64,000 bases of DNA from Anaerolineales bacterium. GTDB lineage: Bacteria; Chloroflexota; Anaerolineae; Anaerolineales; JABWBV01. The translations under genes were made by a program, and so were the position numbers. The stretch is taken from the NCBI GenBank assembly GCA_020634875.1, contig JACKAX010000010.1, positions 1 through 64,000 on the forward strand, written 5' to 3'. Below are positions 50,143-58,996 of the stretch, piece by piece (the stretch's first letter is position 1; each line of letters begins with the position of its first letter). The notes beneath the pieces were generated by a model. It was not told the DNA's origin, made no database searches, and saw only the letters and a list, made by a program, of their open reading frames with translations.

Positions 50143-51123
50143 ATGCAAACCAATCTTCGTGGTCGAGACTTCATTAGCGACCTTGACTTCTCGAAAGAAG
50201 AAGTCGAAACTGTTTTAGACGTGGCCTGGGACCTGAAACGGAAACGCGCCCTGGGCGAATCCCATGCCTACCTGCGGGATAAAGTCCTGGCCATGCTCTT
50301 TTTCTTCACCAGCACCCGCACCCGCGGCTCGTTCGAGGCGGGGATGGCACAACTGGGCGGGCACGCAGCCTTCATTGACAGCGAAACGACCCAAATCTCC
50401 CATGGGGATACCGCCAAAGAAATCGGCGAAATCTTCGGACGCTATTTTGACGGGATCGCCATTCGCCAATGTGACTGGCAATTCGGTAACCAATATGAAA
50501 ACGAAGTCGCCAAAGCCAGCCGTGTGCCGATCCTCAACATGCAGTGCGACATCTATCACCCCTTCCAATGCCTCGCCGATCTGATGACCGTTATCGAGAA
50601 GAAAGGGCGCGACCTGCGCCGGAAGAAGATGGTGGTTAGTTGGGCGTATGCTGCCTCGTACAGCAAACCCATTTCTGTGCCGCAATCCCTTATTTTGCAA
50701 ATGACCCGCTTTGGGTGCGATGTCGTTCTCGCCCATCCACCGGAGTTCAAACTCATGCCCGATATTATGGCGCAGGCGGAGGATAATGCTCGCAAGTATG
50801 GTGTAGGGTTTGAGGTAACGGATGACATGGATGAAGCCTTCAAAGACGCGGACATCGTCTACCCGAAATCCTGGGGTCCTCTCGTGACGACCACCGCCAA
50901 AGAAGAAGGCAAAGCCCTGATCGAAAAATACCGCTCCTGGATCACCGACGAACGCCGCATGGCCCTGACGAAAGAAGACTCTATCTACATGCACTGTCTC
51001 CCTGCCGACCGCGGCCTGGAAGTGACCGATGGCGTGATTGATGGGCGGCACTCCGTCGTTTATGATGAAGCCGAAAATCGTCTCCACGCGCAGAAAGCGG
51101 TGATGGCGTTGACAATGCGCTAA
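50143..51123 (+). CDS. ygeW: Carbamoyltransferase of the ornithine/YgeW type
   Basis: 326 residues. The carbamoyl-phosphate motif is STRTR in FFTSTRTRGSFEAGMAQLGG; HPFQCLADLM and MHCLPADRGLEVTDGVIDG follow. The middle SWAYAASYSKPISVPQS fits the YgeW branch better than OTC, whose second substrate is unknown. Followed by carbamate kinase, it probably runs in the breakdown direction, giving carbamoyl phosphate for ATP. AGAAGGAG precedes the ATG. Confidence 0.85.
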   Translation: MQTNLRGRDFISDLDFSKEEVETVLDVAWDLKRKRALGESHAYLRDKVLAMLFFFTSTRTRGSFEAGMAQLGGHAAFIDSETTQISHGDTAKEIGEIFGRYFDGIAIRQCDWQFGNQYENEVAKASRVPILNMQCDIYHPFQCLADLMTVIEKKGRDLRRKKMVVSWAYAASYSKPISVPQSLILQMTRFGCDVVLAHPPEFKLMPDIMAQAEDNARKYGVGFEVTDDMDEAFKDADIVYPKSWGPLVTTTAKEEGKALIEKYRSWITDERRMALTKEDSIYMHCLPADRGLEVTDGVIDGRHSVVYDEAENRLHAQKAVMALTMR

Positions 51124-51127
51124 AAAA

Positions 51128-51182
51128 AGTGATAAGTGATGAAGTGATAAATAAAAATCACTTCATTACTTATCACTTATCA
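51128..51182. repeat. AGTGATAAGTGATGA palindromic tract
   Basis: AGTGATAAGTGATGAAGTGA (from 51128) faces its near-complement (51157-51182) and can form a hairpin between the two genes. Confidence 0.8.
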
Positions 51183-51202
51183 TTTTTCTTCAGGAGTATT
51201 AC

Positions 51203-52150
51203 ATGATTTCAGGTAAAACCGCCCTCATTGCCGTAGGGGGGAACTCTCTTATTACAAACGAAAGCAAAAAGACCATAGACGATCAATATGAAGCCGCAGA
51301 GGCTTCAATGCACTATATTGCCGACATGATCGAGCAAGGCTGGAATGTCATCATTTCGCATGGGAACGGGCCGCAAGTGGGCTTTATTCTGCGGCGAAGC
51401 GAATTGGCAGCGCATGAACTTCATCCGGTTTGGATGGATTATGCCGTTGCAGATACGCAAGGGGCCATCGGGTATATGTTCCAAAAAGCCCTGCGGAATG
51501 AATTTGTCCGTCGGGGGATGGACAAACAAGCGGTCACAGTGGTTACCCAGGTTTTGGTTGACCGAGAAGACCCGGCCTTTGCGAATCCGACCAAGCCGAT
51601 TGGCTCTTTTATGGATGAAGAAACCGCGAAAGGTCACGCGGCCCGGTTCGGGTGGGTAGTTGTCGAAGACGCTGGACGGGGGTGGCGGCGCGTGGTTCCT
51701 TCCCCGACCCCGCAAGAAATTTTAGAAAAAAACCCGATTTATTCCCTCATTCAATCCGGGTATATCGTCATTGCCTGTGGCGGGGGCGGGATTCCTGTGT
51801 TTGTCAAAGAAGATGGCAATTTACGCGGCGTAGAAGCCGTGATTGATAAAGACTTCGCCTCCGCGTTGCTAGCCCAATCGCTTAACGTGGATTTGTTCCT
51901 TATTGCCACTGCCGTGGAACAAGTCGCGGTCAATTTCAAAAAACCCGATCAACGGTGGATTGATGAGATGACCGTGGCAGAAGCGGAGCAGTACATCGCG
52001 GAAGGCCATTTTGCCAAGGGCAGTATGCAGCCCAAAGTTCAGGCCATCGTGCAATATCTCAAAAATGGTGGCAAAATGGGGCTGATTACCACCCCCTGGA
52101 ACATTGCAAAAGCCTTGCAGGGTGAAACCGGAACACGGATTGTGCCGTGA
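51203..52150 (+). CDS. arcC: Carbamate kinase
   Basis: 315 residues. LIAVGGNSLI at the start and VIISHGNGPQVGFILRRSE are the carbamate-kinase nucleotide and substrate loops; CGGGGIPVF follows later. It turns carbamoyl phosphate and ADP into ATP, CO2 and ammonia, or the reverse. CAGGAG precedes the ATG. Placement after the YgeW-like gene matches purine/ureide catabolic loci (ygeW-yqeA). ArcC and YqeA cannot be told apart here. Confidence 0.93.
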   Translation: MISGKTALIAVGGNSLITNESKKTIDDQYEAAEASMHYIADMIEQGWNVIISHGNGPQVGFILRRSELAAHELHPVWMDYAVADTQGAIGYMFQKALRNEFVRRGMDKQAVTVVTQVLVDREDPAFANPTKPIGSFMDEETAKGHAARFGWVVVEDAGRGWRRVVPSPTPQEILEKNPIYSLIQSGYIVIACGGGGIPVFVKEDGNLRGVEAVIDKDFASALLAQSLNVDLFLIATAVEQVAVNFKKPDQRWIDEMTVAEAEQYIAEGHFAKGSMQPKVQAIVQYLKNGGKMGLITTPWNIAKALQGETGTRIVP

Positions 52151-52230
52151 GTCTGAATAAGACCTAAAATTGTCGGGTAAAATGTCCCTATACCGCTCCT
52201 TCTTTCCTCGGTAAGATAGATTAGCTTAAA

Positions 52231-52246
52231 AATCGGTGTACCGATT
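52231..52246. promoter_or_regulatory. Perfect palindrome upstream of the BMP gene
   Basis: AATCGGTGTACCGATT, 16 bases, two 7-base arms. It lies in a 248-base gap that also has a CCTCC/GGAGG hairpin near 52357-52373; no known riboswitch is recognised. Confidence 0.5.
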
Positions 52247-52398
52247 AGAAGGTGTCAGTAAATTCTTCCACAGAAAAAGGAGGCACACCGCATAAAATTT
52301 CTCGCCTTTTCCTTCTTTCACTAACCCATAAATAACCTCACAAAATATGGTTTTCCTCCCAGGAAAGGAGGAGCCACTCTTTCAATGGAGATAAAAAA

Positions 52399-53667
52399 AT
52401 GAAGAAAAATGTTATTTGGTTCCTGATTTCGATGTTAGCCGTTTTCGTTCTGGCGGCGTGTCAACCTGCCTCCCCAACGGAAACCACTACGACCAACGAA
52501 CCTGTGGCCACCGAAGCGATGGCCGACTGCAAAGCCTCCACCGAGGCGACGGCAGAAGGCAATTACCAGATCCCCGCCGTCGTGGAGGGCTGTTATAACG
52601 TCGCCTTTGTATACGTTGGCCCACACGATGATGGTGGCTGGACTCAGGCGCACGATGTTGGCCGGATGTACGTTGAAGCTAATATGGAAGGCGTTCACAC
52701 TGCCTATGTTGAAATCGTCGCGGAAGGCGCTGATGCCGAACAGGTGATCCGCTCCCTCGCCCGCAAAGGCTTTGACGTGATTTTCACCACCTCTTTCGGG
52801 TACATGGACGCGACCGAAACCGTCGCCGGTGAATTCCCCGATATTGATTTTATTCACATCAGTGGTTACAAATCCAACGGCGCGAACTTTGGCAACCTGT
52901 TTGGCGCAATGGAAGATATCAAATACCTCGCCGGGATGCTGGCGGGTTCCCGTGCCAAAACCGATGGCAATCCCAAATTGGGCTACATTGCCACCTTCCC
53001 CATCCCCGAAGAACTTCGCCTGGGCAATGCTTTCGCGTTGGGCGTGGCAAAAACCTGCCCCGAATGCACCATTGATGTGCGTTGGATCAGCACCTGGCAT
53101 GACCCCATCCTCGAAAAAGAAGGCGCTTCCTCCCTCTTTGACAGCGGTGCCCAGATTGTCATGACCGGTGCGGACACCCCCGCCCCCGCCGAAGCCGCCC
53201 CCGCAGGCAAATGGGGTATCACCTACGATTACAGCGGTAACTGCACCCTCGACTCCTGTCTGACCTCCATGTATTACAACTGGGGTCCCGTCTATGCCGA
53301 TATCGTGCAACGCTCGCGCGACGGCAAATACGTTGGCGGTTCTGAATACTTCGATGCTGACAGTGGCGCGTTGGGCCTCTATGGCTTCATGGAAGGCGAA
53401 ACCCCGCAGCCCGGTGTGGAAGGTCTCCCCGCGGAAGATCTGCAACTGATCAAAGATACGCTCGCCGCTATGCTCGCTGGTAAATTCACCCGCTTTGACG
53501 TTTTCAAAGGCCCCATTACGGACAACCAGGGTAATCAGGTTCTCGCCGATGGCGTAAGCCTCGAACAACTTGACCTCGATGGCTTCTCCCAATTCGGTAG
53601 CCCCTGCAAAACCTGCATGTACTGGTGGAACGAAAACATCACGGCTGAACTGCCTGCATTGCAATAA
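52399..53667 (+). CDS. BMP-family substrate-binding lipoprotein
   Basis: 422 residues. Signal with lipobox VLAACQ (Cys21). The binding domain begins NVAFVYVGPHDDGGWTQAHD, the standard BmpA/Med start. Proteins of this family bind nucleosides or related purines and pass them to the ABC transporter encoded next. TGGAGAT precedes the ATG; a strong terminator follows, so it is made in excess of the membrane parts. Confidence 0.93.
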   Translation: MKKNVIWFLISMLAVFVLAACQPASPTETTTTNEPVATEAMADCKASTEATAEGNYQIPAVVEGCYNVAFVYVGPHDDGGWTQAHDVGRMYVEANMEGVHTAYVEIVAEGADAEQVIRSLARKGFDVIFTTSFGYMDATETVAGEFPDIDFIHISGYKSNGANFGNLFGAMEDIKYLAGMLAGSRAKTDGNPKLGYIATFPIPEELRLGNAFALGVAKTCPECTIDVRWISTWHDPILEKEGASSLFDSGAQIVMTGADTPAPAEAAPAGKWGITYDYSGNCTLDSCLTSMYYNWGPVYADIVQRSRDGKYVGGSEYFDADSGALGLYGFMEGETPQPGVEGLPAEDLQLIKDTLAAMLAGKFTRFDVFKGPITDNQGNQVLADGVSLEQLDLDGFSQFGSPCKTCMYWWNENITAELPALQ

Positions 53668-53679
53668 TCAATTCAATCA

Positions 53680-53712
53680 AGAGAGACGATCCGCGAGGAT
53701 CGTCTCTCTTTT
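53680..53712 (+). terminator. Terminator after the BMP gene
   Basis: AGAGAGACGATCC and complement around GCGA, then a T run. Partial read-through would lower ATPase and permease levels relative to the binding protein. Confidence 0.9.
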
Positions 53713-53715
53713 CAA

Positions 53716-53766
53716 AGTGATAAATGATGAAGTGTTCACTTCATCATTTATCACTTATCACTTTCT
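53716..53766. repeat. Perfect 19-bp palindrome of TTATCAC words
   Basis: AGTGATAAATGATGAAGTG (53716-53734) and its exact complement (53737-53755), with a further TTATCACTT word after it, directly before the ATPase start. Confidence 0.85.
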
Positions 53767-53769
53767 CCC

Positions 53770-55338
53770 ATGACCGACGCATCCTCTCTCCCCCCCTCCT
53801 CCCCCCCTGCCGTTGAAATGCAAAATATCGTAGTTCGTTTTCCAGGTGTGCTGGCGAATGACCGCGTTAACCTAACTCTGCGTCAAGGAGAAATCCATGC
53901 CCTGCTTGGGGAAAATGGGGCAGGAAAAAGTACGTTAATGAATGTGTTGGCCGGTTTGTATCGCCAAACTTCCGGGACGATCAAAATCTTTGGGGAAACC
54001 GTCAGTTTTCATTCCCCGAAGTACTCGATTGCGAAAGGGATCGGGATGGTTCACCAACATTTTATGCTCGTTCCCACGCAAACCGTAACCGAAAATATCT
54101 TGCTTGGCTTGGATGACCCTAAGTTCGTGATGAATTTGTCCAAGTACGATGAGAAAGTTCGGTCGTTGGAAGATCAATTTGGTTTGAAGGTGGACCCCAC
54201 GGCCAAAATCTGGCAGTTATCGGTGGGGGAACAACAACGCGTGGAGATTCTCAAAACTCTGTATCGCGGCGCACGCATTCTCATTTTTGACGAACCCACC
54301 GCAGTACTTGCCCCACAAGAGATCAACGAACTTATGCATACGATGAAGTCTATGGTGGCGCAAGGCAAGTCCATCATCTTCATCAGCCACAAATTGCACG
54401 AGGTGACCGAGGTGGCTGATCGGGTGACGGTGCTGCGTAAGGGTTTGGCAACCGCGGAAGGGGTGTCCATCGCGGGGATGACGAAACTTGATCTGGCCCA
54501 GTTAATGGTCGGGCGTAATGTTGTCTTTTATATTGAGAAGAATCCGTTGAAAGCAGGGAATACGGTTTTAGAGGTCAAAAATGTGTCAGCCGAAAATGAT
54601 AAGGGCGTGTCCGCACTGAAAAATTTATCGCTGGAAGTGCGGGCGGGAGAAATTCTGGGGATTGCTGGGGTGGCGGGCAACGGACAATCTGAACTCGCCC
54701 AGGTGATTACGGGGATGCGCCCGTGCCAGGGGAGTATTCTGGTCAACGGCGAAGAAGTGGCAAATAAGCCCCCCATCGCCTCGATCAAACGTGGCGTGGC
54801 CCACGTGCCCGAAGACCGGACGGGGGTCGGCAGTGCGCCAAATATGACCATCACCGAAAACACGATCATGAAAAATTATCGCTCCGAACCGATTGGGCAC
54901 GGTTGGAGCATTAACTTTACCAACGCCCGCGAATATGCCCGCGCTTTGAAAGACAAGTATGCCATTCTTGCCCCCGGCGTGCGGACCCTGGCGCGCAAAC
55001 TTTCGGGCGGGAATCTGCAAAAAGTGATCCTGGCCCGCGAAATCTCCGCCCAGCCCAAGTTGATCGTTGCGGTGCAACCCACGCGCGGGTTGGATGTCGG
55101 TGCAATTGAGTCGATCCAAAATCTCCTCCTGGAGCAACGTGATCTAGGTGCGGCAGTTTTGTTGATTTCAGAAGAATTAGAAGAATTGTTCGCGCTGAGC
55201 GACCGGATTGCGGTGATTTATGAAGGGAAAATCATGGGGGTGGTGGATGCGGAACAAGCCGAACTGGATGAAATCGGGTTGATGATGACAGGCTCACATG
55301 CCCATCCAAAACCTGAGCCATCTTCGGGCAGAAGATGA
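53770..55338 (+). CDS. ABC transporter ATP-binding protein (nucleoside type)
   Basis: 522 residues with two ATPase halves. First: Walker A GENGAGKSTLMN, signature LSVGEQQRVEI, Walker B ILIFDEPTAVL. Second: a degenerate GVAGNGQSELAQ and LSGGNLQKVILARE. This layout is that of YufO/RbsA-like ATPases. The start has no clear ribosome site. Confidence 0.93.
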   Translation: MTDASSLPPSSPPAVEMQNIVVRFPGVLANDRVNLTLRQGEIHALLGENGAGKSTLMNVLAGLYRQTSGTIKIFGETVSFHSPKYSIAKGIGMVHQHFMLVPTQTVTENILLGLDDPKFVMNLSKYDEKVRSLEDQFGLKVDPTAKIWQLSVGEQQRVEILKTLYRGARILIFDEPTAVLAPQEINELMHTMKSMVAQGKSIIFISHKLHEVTEVADRVTVLRKGLATAEGVSIAGMTKLDLAQLMVGRNVVFYIEKNPLKAGNTVLEVKNVSAENDKGVSALKNLSLEVRAGEILGIAGVAGNGQSELAQVITGMRPCQGSILVNGEEVANKPPIASIKRGVAHVPEDRTGVGSAPNMTITENTIMKNYRSEPIGHGWSINFTNAREYARALKDKYAILAPGVRTLARKLSGGNLQKVILAREISAQPKLIVAVQPTRGLDVGAIESIQNLLLEQRDLGAAVLLISEELEELFALSDRIAVIYEGKIMGVVDAEQAELDEIGLMMTGSHAHPKPEPSSGRR

Positions 55339-55387
55339 ATAGACATTTGACAAACTTCCCTTTTGGTATGCACACAAGGATGAAAAG

Positions 55388-56500
55388 ATGAACTTACCCT
55401 TTCGTTTACAGATAGAAAAACGGACAGAAGACGTTCCGAAGTGGTTGCCACTGGCAACGGCGCTCGGTTCGGTGGTGCTGGCGTTTATCGTCAGTGGTAT
55501 AGTGCTGGCGTTTGTCGGCGGCGATCCATTCAAAGCTGGGAAGTTCTTCTTTGATGCGACCTTTGGCAGTTGGCCTGTTTTTTCGGATACGCTGGTCAAG
55601 GCCACCCCACTGATCATGGTGGGCCTGGCTTGTGCGATTGCCTTCAAAATGAAGTTGTGGAACATTGGCGCAGAAGGACAATTTTATTTAGGCGCTTTCT
55701 TTGCCAGTCTGGTGGTTTTAATCCCCATCGTTCCCCCCGAAGCACCGAAATTTGTCACGATTGGCCTGATGATTATCATGGGCATGATCGGTGGCGCGTT
55801 GTGGGGCTTTATCCCTGGTTTTTTGAAGGCAAAATACAATGTCAACGAGATTATCACCACCTTGATGCTGAACTACATCGCGGTATTTTGGAATAACTTT
55901 TGGATTTTCGACCGATGGAGCGATGCGGGCTTTCAAATGACCCCCCAGTTTGACAAAAGCGCCTGGCTTCCCCGGTTGGCAGACTACGCAAAGGAGTTCA
56001 AGGCTTTTTCCGGGATCACCCTGCATTTGGGGGTGGTGTTCGGGCTGGTGGCGGCGGTCGTCGTCTGGTGGGTGTTAGATCGGAGCCGGTGGGGGTATGA
56101 AATCAAACTGATCGGCGATAACCCGAATGCGGCGAAGTATGCAGGCTTGAACATCGCCCGCAACGTCATCCTGGTGATGATGTTCTCCGGGGCGCTGGCG
56201 GGGCTGGCAGGGATGAGCGAAGTGACTGGGGTGGTTCACCGTTTGCAGGAGCGCATCTCGCCGGGGTACGGGTTTACAGGGATCATCGTGGCGTGGCTCG
56301 CGAAGTTGAACCCGTTCGCGGTCGTGGTGGTCTCCATTCTGTTCGGGGCGTTGATCGTTGCCGGACGTGAAATTCAACCTTCCGGGTTGTCAAACTTGCT
56401 TCAGGGCATCATTTTATTTTTCTTGATCAGTAGCGATGTGTTGCTGCGCTATCAAGTGCGGATTGTCCGCCGAACACCGGAAGCAGAGGTGTCAGCATGA
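55388..56500 (+). CDS. ABC transporter permease (nucleoside type)
   Basis: 370 residues, about nine helices. WNIGAEGQFYLGAFFAS and KYNVNEIITTLMLNYIAV are typical of BPD_transp_2 permeases of the YufP/NupP branch. Its stop overlaps the next start by four bases (ATGA). Confidence 0.93.
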   Translation: MNLPFRLQIEKRTEDVPKWLPLATALGSVVLAFIVSGIVLAFVGGDPFKAGKFFFDATFGSWPVFSDTLVKATPLIMVGLACAIAFKMKLWNIGAEGQFYLGAFFASLVVLIPIVPPEAPKFVTIGLMIIMGMIGGALWGFIPGFLKAKYNVNEIITTLMLNYIAVFWNNFWIFDRWSDAGFQMTPQFDKSAWLPRLADYAKEFKAFSGITLHLGVVFGLVAAVVVWWVLDRSRWGYEIKLIGDNPNAAKYAGLNIARNVILVMMFSGALAGLAGMSEVTGVVHRLQERISPGYGFTGIIVAWLAKLNPFAVVVVSILFGALIVAGREIQPSGLSNLLQGIILFFLISSDVLLRYQVRIVRRTPEAEVSA

Positions 56501-57462
56501 ATTTAGAAGTCATTTTACACGCTGGTTTAGCAACCGGAACCATCTTGCTGTTTGCCGCCATTGGAGAAGTGTATGCGGAACGTTCGGGCATTTTGAACCT
56601 GGGGGTGGAAGGGATGATGCTCGTCGGCGCGATGGCGGGCTTCAAAACTGCGGTTGTGACCAGCAATCCGTGGTTGGGTTTGCTGGTGGCGATGGTCGCG
56701 GCGGGCATCCTGAGCCTGGCGCACGGGTTGGTGACAATCCACTTTCAAGCGGATCAGGTGGTCAGCGGGTTATCGCTGACTTTTCTTGGAACAGGCATTG
56801 CGCTTGTCCTGGGCGAAGGACTAACCGGCCTCAACCCGCCCCTCATTCCCGACGTATCCATCCCGTTGCTTTCTGCCATTCCTTTTATTGGCCCGGTGTT
56901 TTTCGCCAACCATAGTGTCTTGGTTTACGTAGGATATGTCTTCACCCCTCTCTGTTGGTGGTACATCCACAAAACCCGCCCTGGAATGCACCTGCGCGCC
57001 GTCGGCGAAAAACCCGCCGCGGCGGACACGATGGGCATCAACGTGTACCGTGTCCGTTATTTTTACACCTTTGTCGGGGGAATGTTAGCCGGACTGGCGG
57101 GAGCCACGATCAGCCTCTCAGTTTCCCCTGGTTGGTACAGCGTCCAAACCACGTCCGGGCAGGGGTGGATTGCCGTCGGGTTAGTGATTTTCGCTCAGTG
57201 GGACCCCGTGCGGGCGGCCATCGGTGGGTACCTGTTTGGCGCCATCCGGCGCGGCATTCTGGATTTGCAAGGCCCTGCCACCTTGTTGGGCCTCACCAAT
57301 CCCTTATTCATCAACCGGAATTATGCGTTCTTCCTGCAAATGGTCCCGTTCATTTTGACGATTTTGGCTTTGGTCTGGGGGTCCCGTGCGGCGACAAAAA
57401 AGCGTCTTGGCGCACCCGCCGCGTTGGGGGTTCCGTATGTTCGTGGGGAGCGGGGGCTGTAA
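56497..57462 (+). CDS. ABC transporter permease (nucleoside type), second
   Basis: 321 residues, about eight helices. YAERSGILNLGVEGMMLVGA is the hallmark of YufQ/NupQ-type permeases. It forms the channel with the upstream permease. The pair, the ATPase and the BMP protein make a complete importer. Confidence 0.93.
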   Translation: MNLEVILHAGLATGTILLFAAIGEVYAERSGILNLGVEGMMLVGAMAGFKTAVVTSNPWLGLLVAMVAAGILSLAHGLVTIHFQADQVVSGLSLTFLGTGIALVLGEGLTGLNPPLIPDVSIPLLSAIPFIGPVFFANHSVLVYVGYVFTPLCWWYIHKTRPGMHLRAVGEKPAAADTMGINVYRVRYFYTFVGGMLAGLAGATISLSVSPGWYSVQTTSGQGWIAVGLVIFAQWDPVRAAIGGYLFGAIRRGILDLQGPATLLGLTNPLFINRNYAFFLQMVPFILTILALVWGSRAATKKRLGAPAALGVPYVRGERGL

Positions 57463-57535
57463 AGTGATAAGTGAAAAGGCGTTCTTGATAAACTCAAGAA
57501 CGCCTTTTTTACTCGTCACTTATCACTTTCACCAT
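57461..57535. repeat. AGTGATAAGTGA words flanking a terminator
   Basis: AAAGTGATAAGTGA before and TCACTTATCACTTT after the hairpin are inverted copies. Confidence 0.75.
57474..57510. terminator. Bidirectional terminator
   Basis: AAAAGGCGTTCTTGA and its complement around TAAAC, with T runs for both strands, between converging genes. Confidence 0.9.
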
Positions 57536-57994
57536 CTTCAAAGAATCCCCCGTCCCCTCGACCTTCTCAAACCCCACCCGTTCATACAATCGCACTGCCG
57601 GATTATCTGCGGAAACACTCAGGCTGATTTGTGGGTATTGTGTTCCCACAATTTCCAGCAATCGGGCAATAAGTTTGGTGCCAATGCCCAGCCCGCGGTA
57701 ATCGGGGAAAATGGCGATAGAAAGCTCCGGCGTTCGATCATCCACGTACCCATAGCCTTGTTCCTTGCCCGTGAGTAGACGAAGCCACACAGCTCCCGCG
57801 GGTTTGCCTTCGACAAGCGCAAGAACCCCTTTGTCATCCTCCTGCCCCCAGCCTTCCACGTACCGGCGAATTTCCGGCTCGTTCACAATCCCGCGCGGGA
57901 AGGGGGGCTGTCCCGCGGGTACGTACAACGCGTAGTACAGCATCTCCCACAGGAAGGGTTCGTCCGCGGGGGTGAGGGGGTGGGTTTCGAGCAT
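57509..57994 (-). CDS. GNAT family N-acetyltransferase
   Basis: 161 residues. YRGLGIGTKLIARLLE is the acetyl-CoA loop; NPAVRLYERVGFEKVEG the end motif. Substrate unknown. ATG at 57994 is one base after the stop of the upstream gene, so translation is likely coupled; ATG 58009 is an alternative. The stop overlaps the terminator. Confidence 0.85.
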   Translation of the reverse strand: MLETHPLTPADEPFLWEMLYYALYVPAGQPPFPRGIVNEPEIRRYVEGWGQEDDKGVLALVEGKPAGAVWLRLLTGKEQGYGYVDDRTPELSIAIFPDYRGLGIGTKLIARLLEIVGTQYPQISLSVSADNPAVRLYERVGFEKVEGTGDSLKMVKVISDE

Positions 57995-57995
57995 G

Positions 57996-58892
57996 TCAGG
58001 GTAGGCCATACAACTCGTACTCGTAAATGTGTTCAAATCCAAACTTGCGGTAGAGCGAATAGGCCCGCGCCCCTGCGGTGAGAACGATTTTTTCGTGGCC
58101 CTCGTCCCGCGCGGTTTGTAGGATGCGCGTGAGAATGGCTTTGCCCAAACCCTGCCCCTCCCACTCTGGCAGGGTCGCCATCACATACACACCCGGCAGG
58201 TCTGCGCCCATAATCAACGCGCCGATGGCAACAGGCGGCCCCTCGTGTCCCACGCGGGCAACAAACAACCGGGCCGGATCGCCCCGTAGCCAATCTTCGG
58301 CCATATCTTCAAAATAAGCCAGCGCAACCCCATTGGGAAACTGAAACGCAGTATGGCGGATGGTGCTGGCGGCTTGCAAGTCAGCTTGAGATTGGGCCTG
58401 CCAGACTTGAATTTCTGACCCATATTCTGGCCCTTCCGTAAACGTGGTGAGCGGCGCGACCAGCGTGGGCAGACGATAGTCTAACAACACCATGCCATGC
58501 TTGAGCAGGCGTGCGCCCATGTCTGTTGGGGTAGCCTGGGGACTGAGCCACCACATAAACGGCACCCCGCGTTGATGAAAAAAGGCTCGGACGGCTTCAA
58601 TTTCGTTCTCCACGGTTTCGCTGGACATTTCCGGGGAAAAGTACGCGCTGTGGGCCAGGTTGAGTAAGCCTTCCCGAATGCCTGTGCTGGTGGCGGTAAT
58701 TCCGGTCCCCATAAAGACCGCGCGCCCCGGCGCGCGGCTGGACAACCAACTTTGCACGGCAACGGTATGGCGATGGGCTTGCCGGGCCGTTTCCTCCCAG
58801 GTCAGACCGAAGAGACGTTGGGTAGTTTCCGACGTAGCACGGATTTGTACGGCAAAAGATTGTTGTGGGTTGACGATGACAGGGGCGGACAT
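57996..58892 (-). CDS. GNAT-type acetyltransferase with long N-terminal half
   Basis: 298 residues. The C-terminal half is a GNAT domain (GVYVMATLPEWEGQGLGKAI; AYSLYRKFGFEHIYEYEL). The N-terminal half looks like a degenerate second GNAT (FMGTGITATSTGIREGLLN). Such tandem forms are common in uncharacterised acetyltransferases. GGAG precedes the ATG. Confidence 0.8.
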   Translation of the reverse strand: MSAPVIVNPQQSFAVQIRATSETTQRLFGLTWEETARQAHRHTVAVQSWLSSRAPGRAVFMGTGITATSTGIREGLLNLAHSAYFSPEMSSETVENEIEAVRAFFHQRGVPFMWWLSPQATPTDMGARLLKHGMVLLDYRLPTLVAPLTTFTEGPEYGSEIQVWQAQSQADLQAASTIRHTAFQFPNGVALAYFEDMAEDWLRGDPARLFVARVGHEGPPVAIGALIMGADLPGVYVMATLPEWEGQGLGKAILTRILQTARDEGHEKIVLTAGARAYSLYRKFGFEHIYEYELYGLP

Positions 58893-58941
58893 GGGGAAAC
58901 TCCTATGCTAGGATTTGCAAGCTTCTCGGGGATTATAAAAT

Positions 58942-58977
58942 AAAAAAGCATGAGCGCAGAGCGCTCATGCTTTTTTA
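58942..58977. terminator. Bidirectional terminator
   Basis: AAAAAGCATGAGCGC and its complement around AGA, followed by T6. It ends the rhodanese message. Confidence 0.9.
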
Positions 58978-58996
58978 TTTGCTGTTTTTTGAATTT

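Noticed and set aside
50215..51087. 290-residue open frame antisense to the carbamoyltransferase
   Set aside because: Shadow of a recognised gene; no ribosome site or motif.
52151..52398. Purine riboswitch before the nucleoside-type binding protein
   Set aside because: The conserved core and paired loops of the purine riboswitch are not present.
52435..53664. 409-residue open frame antisense to the BMP gene
   Set aside because: It mirrors the codon pattern of a clear gene on the other strand and has no recognisable motif.
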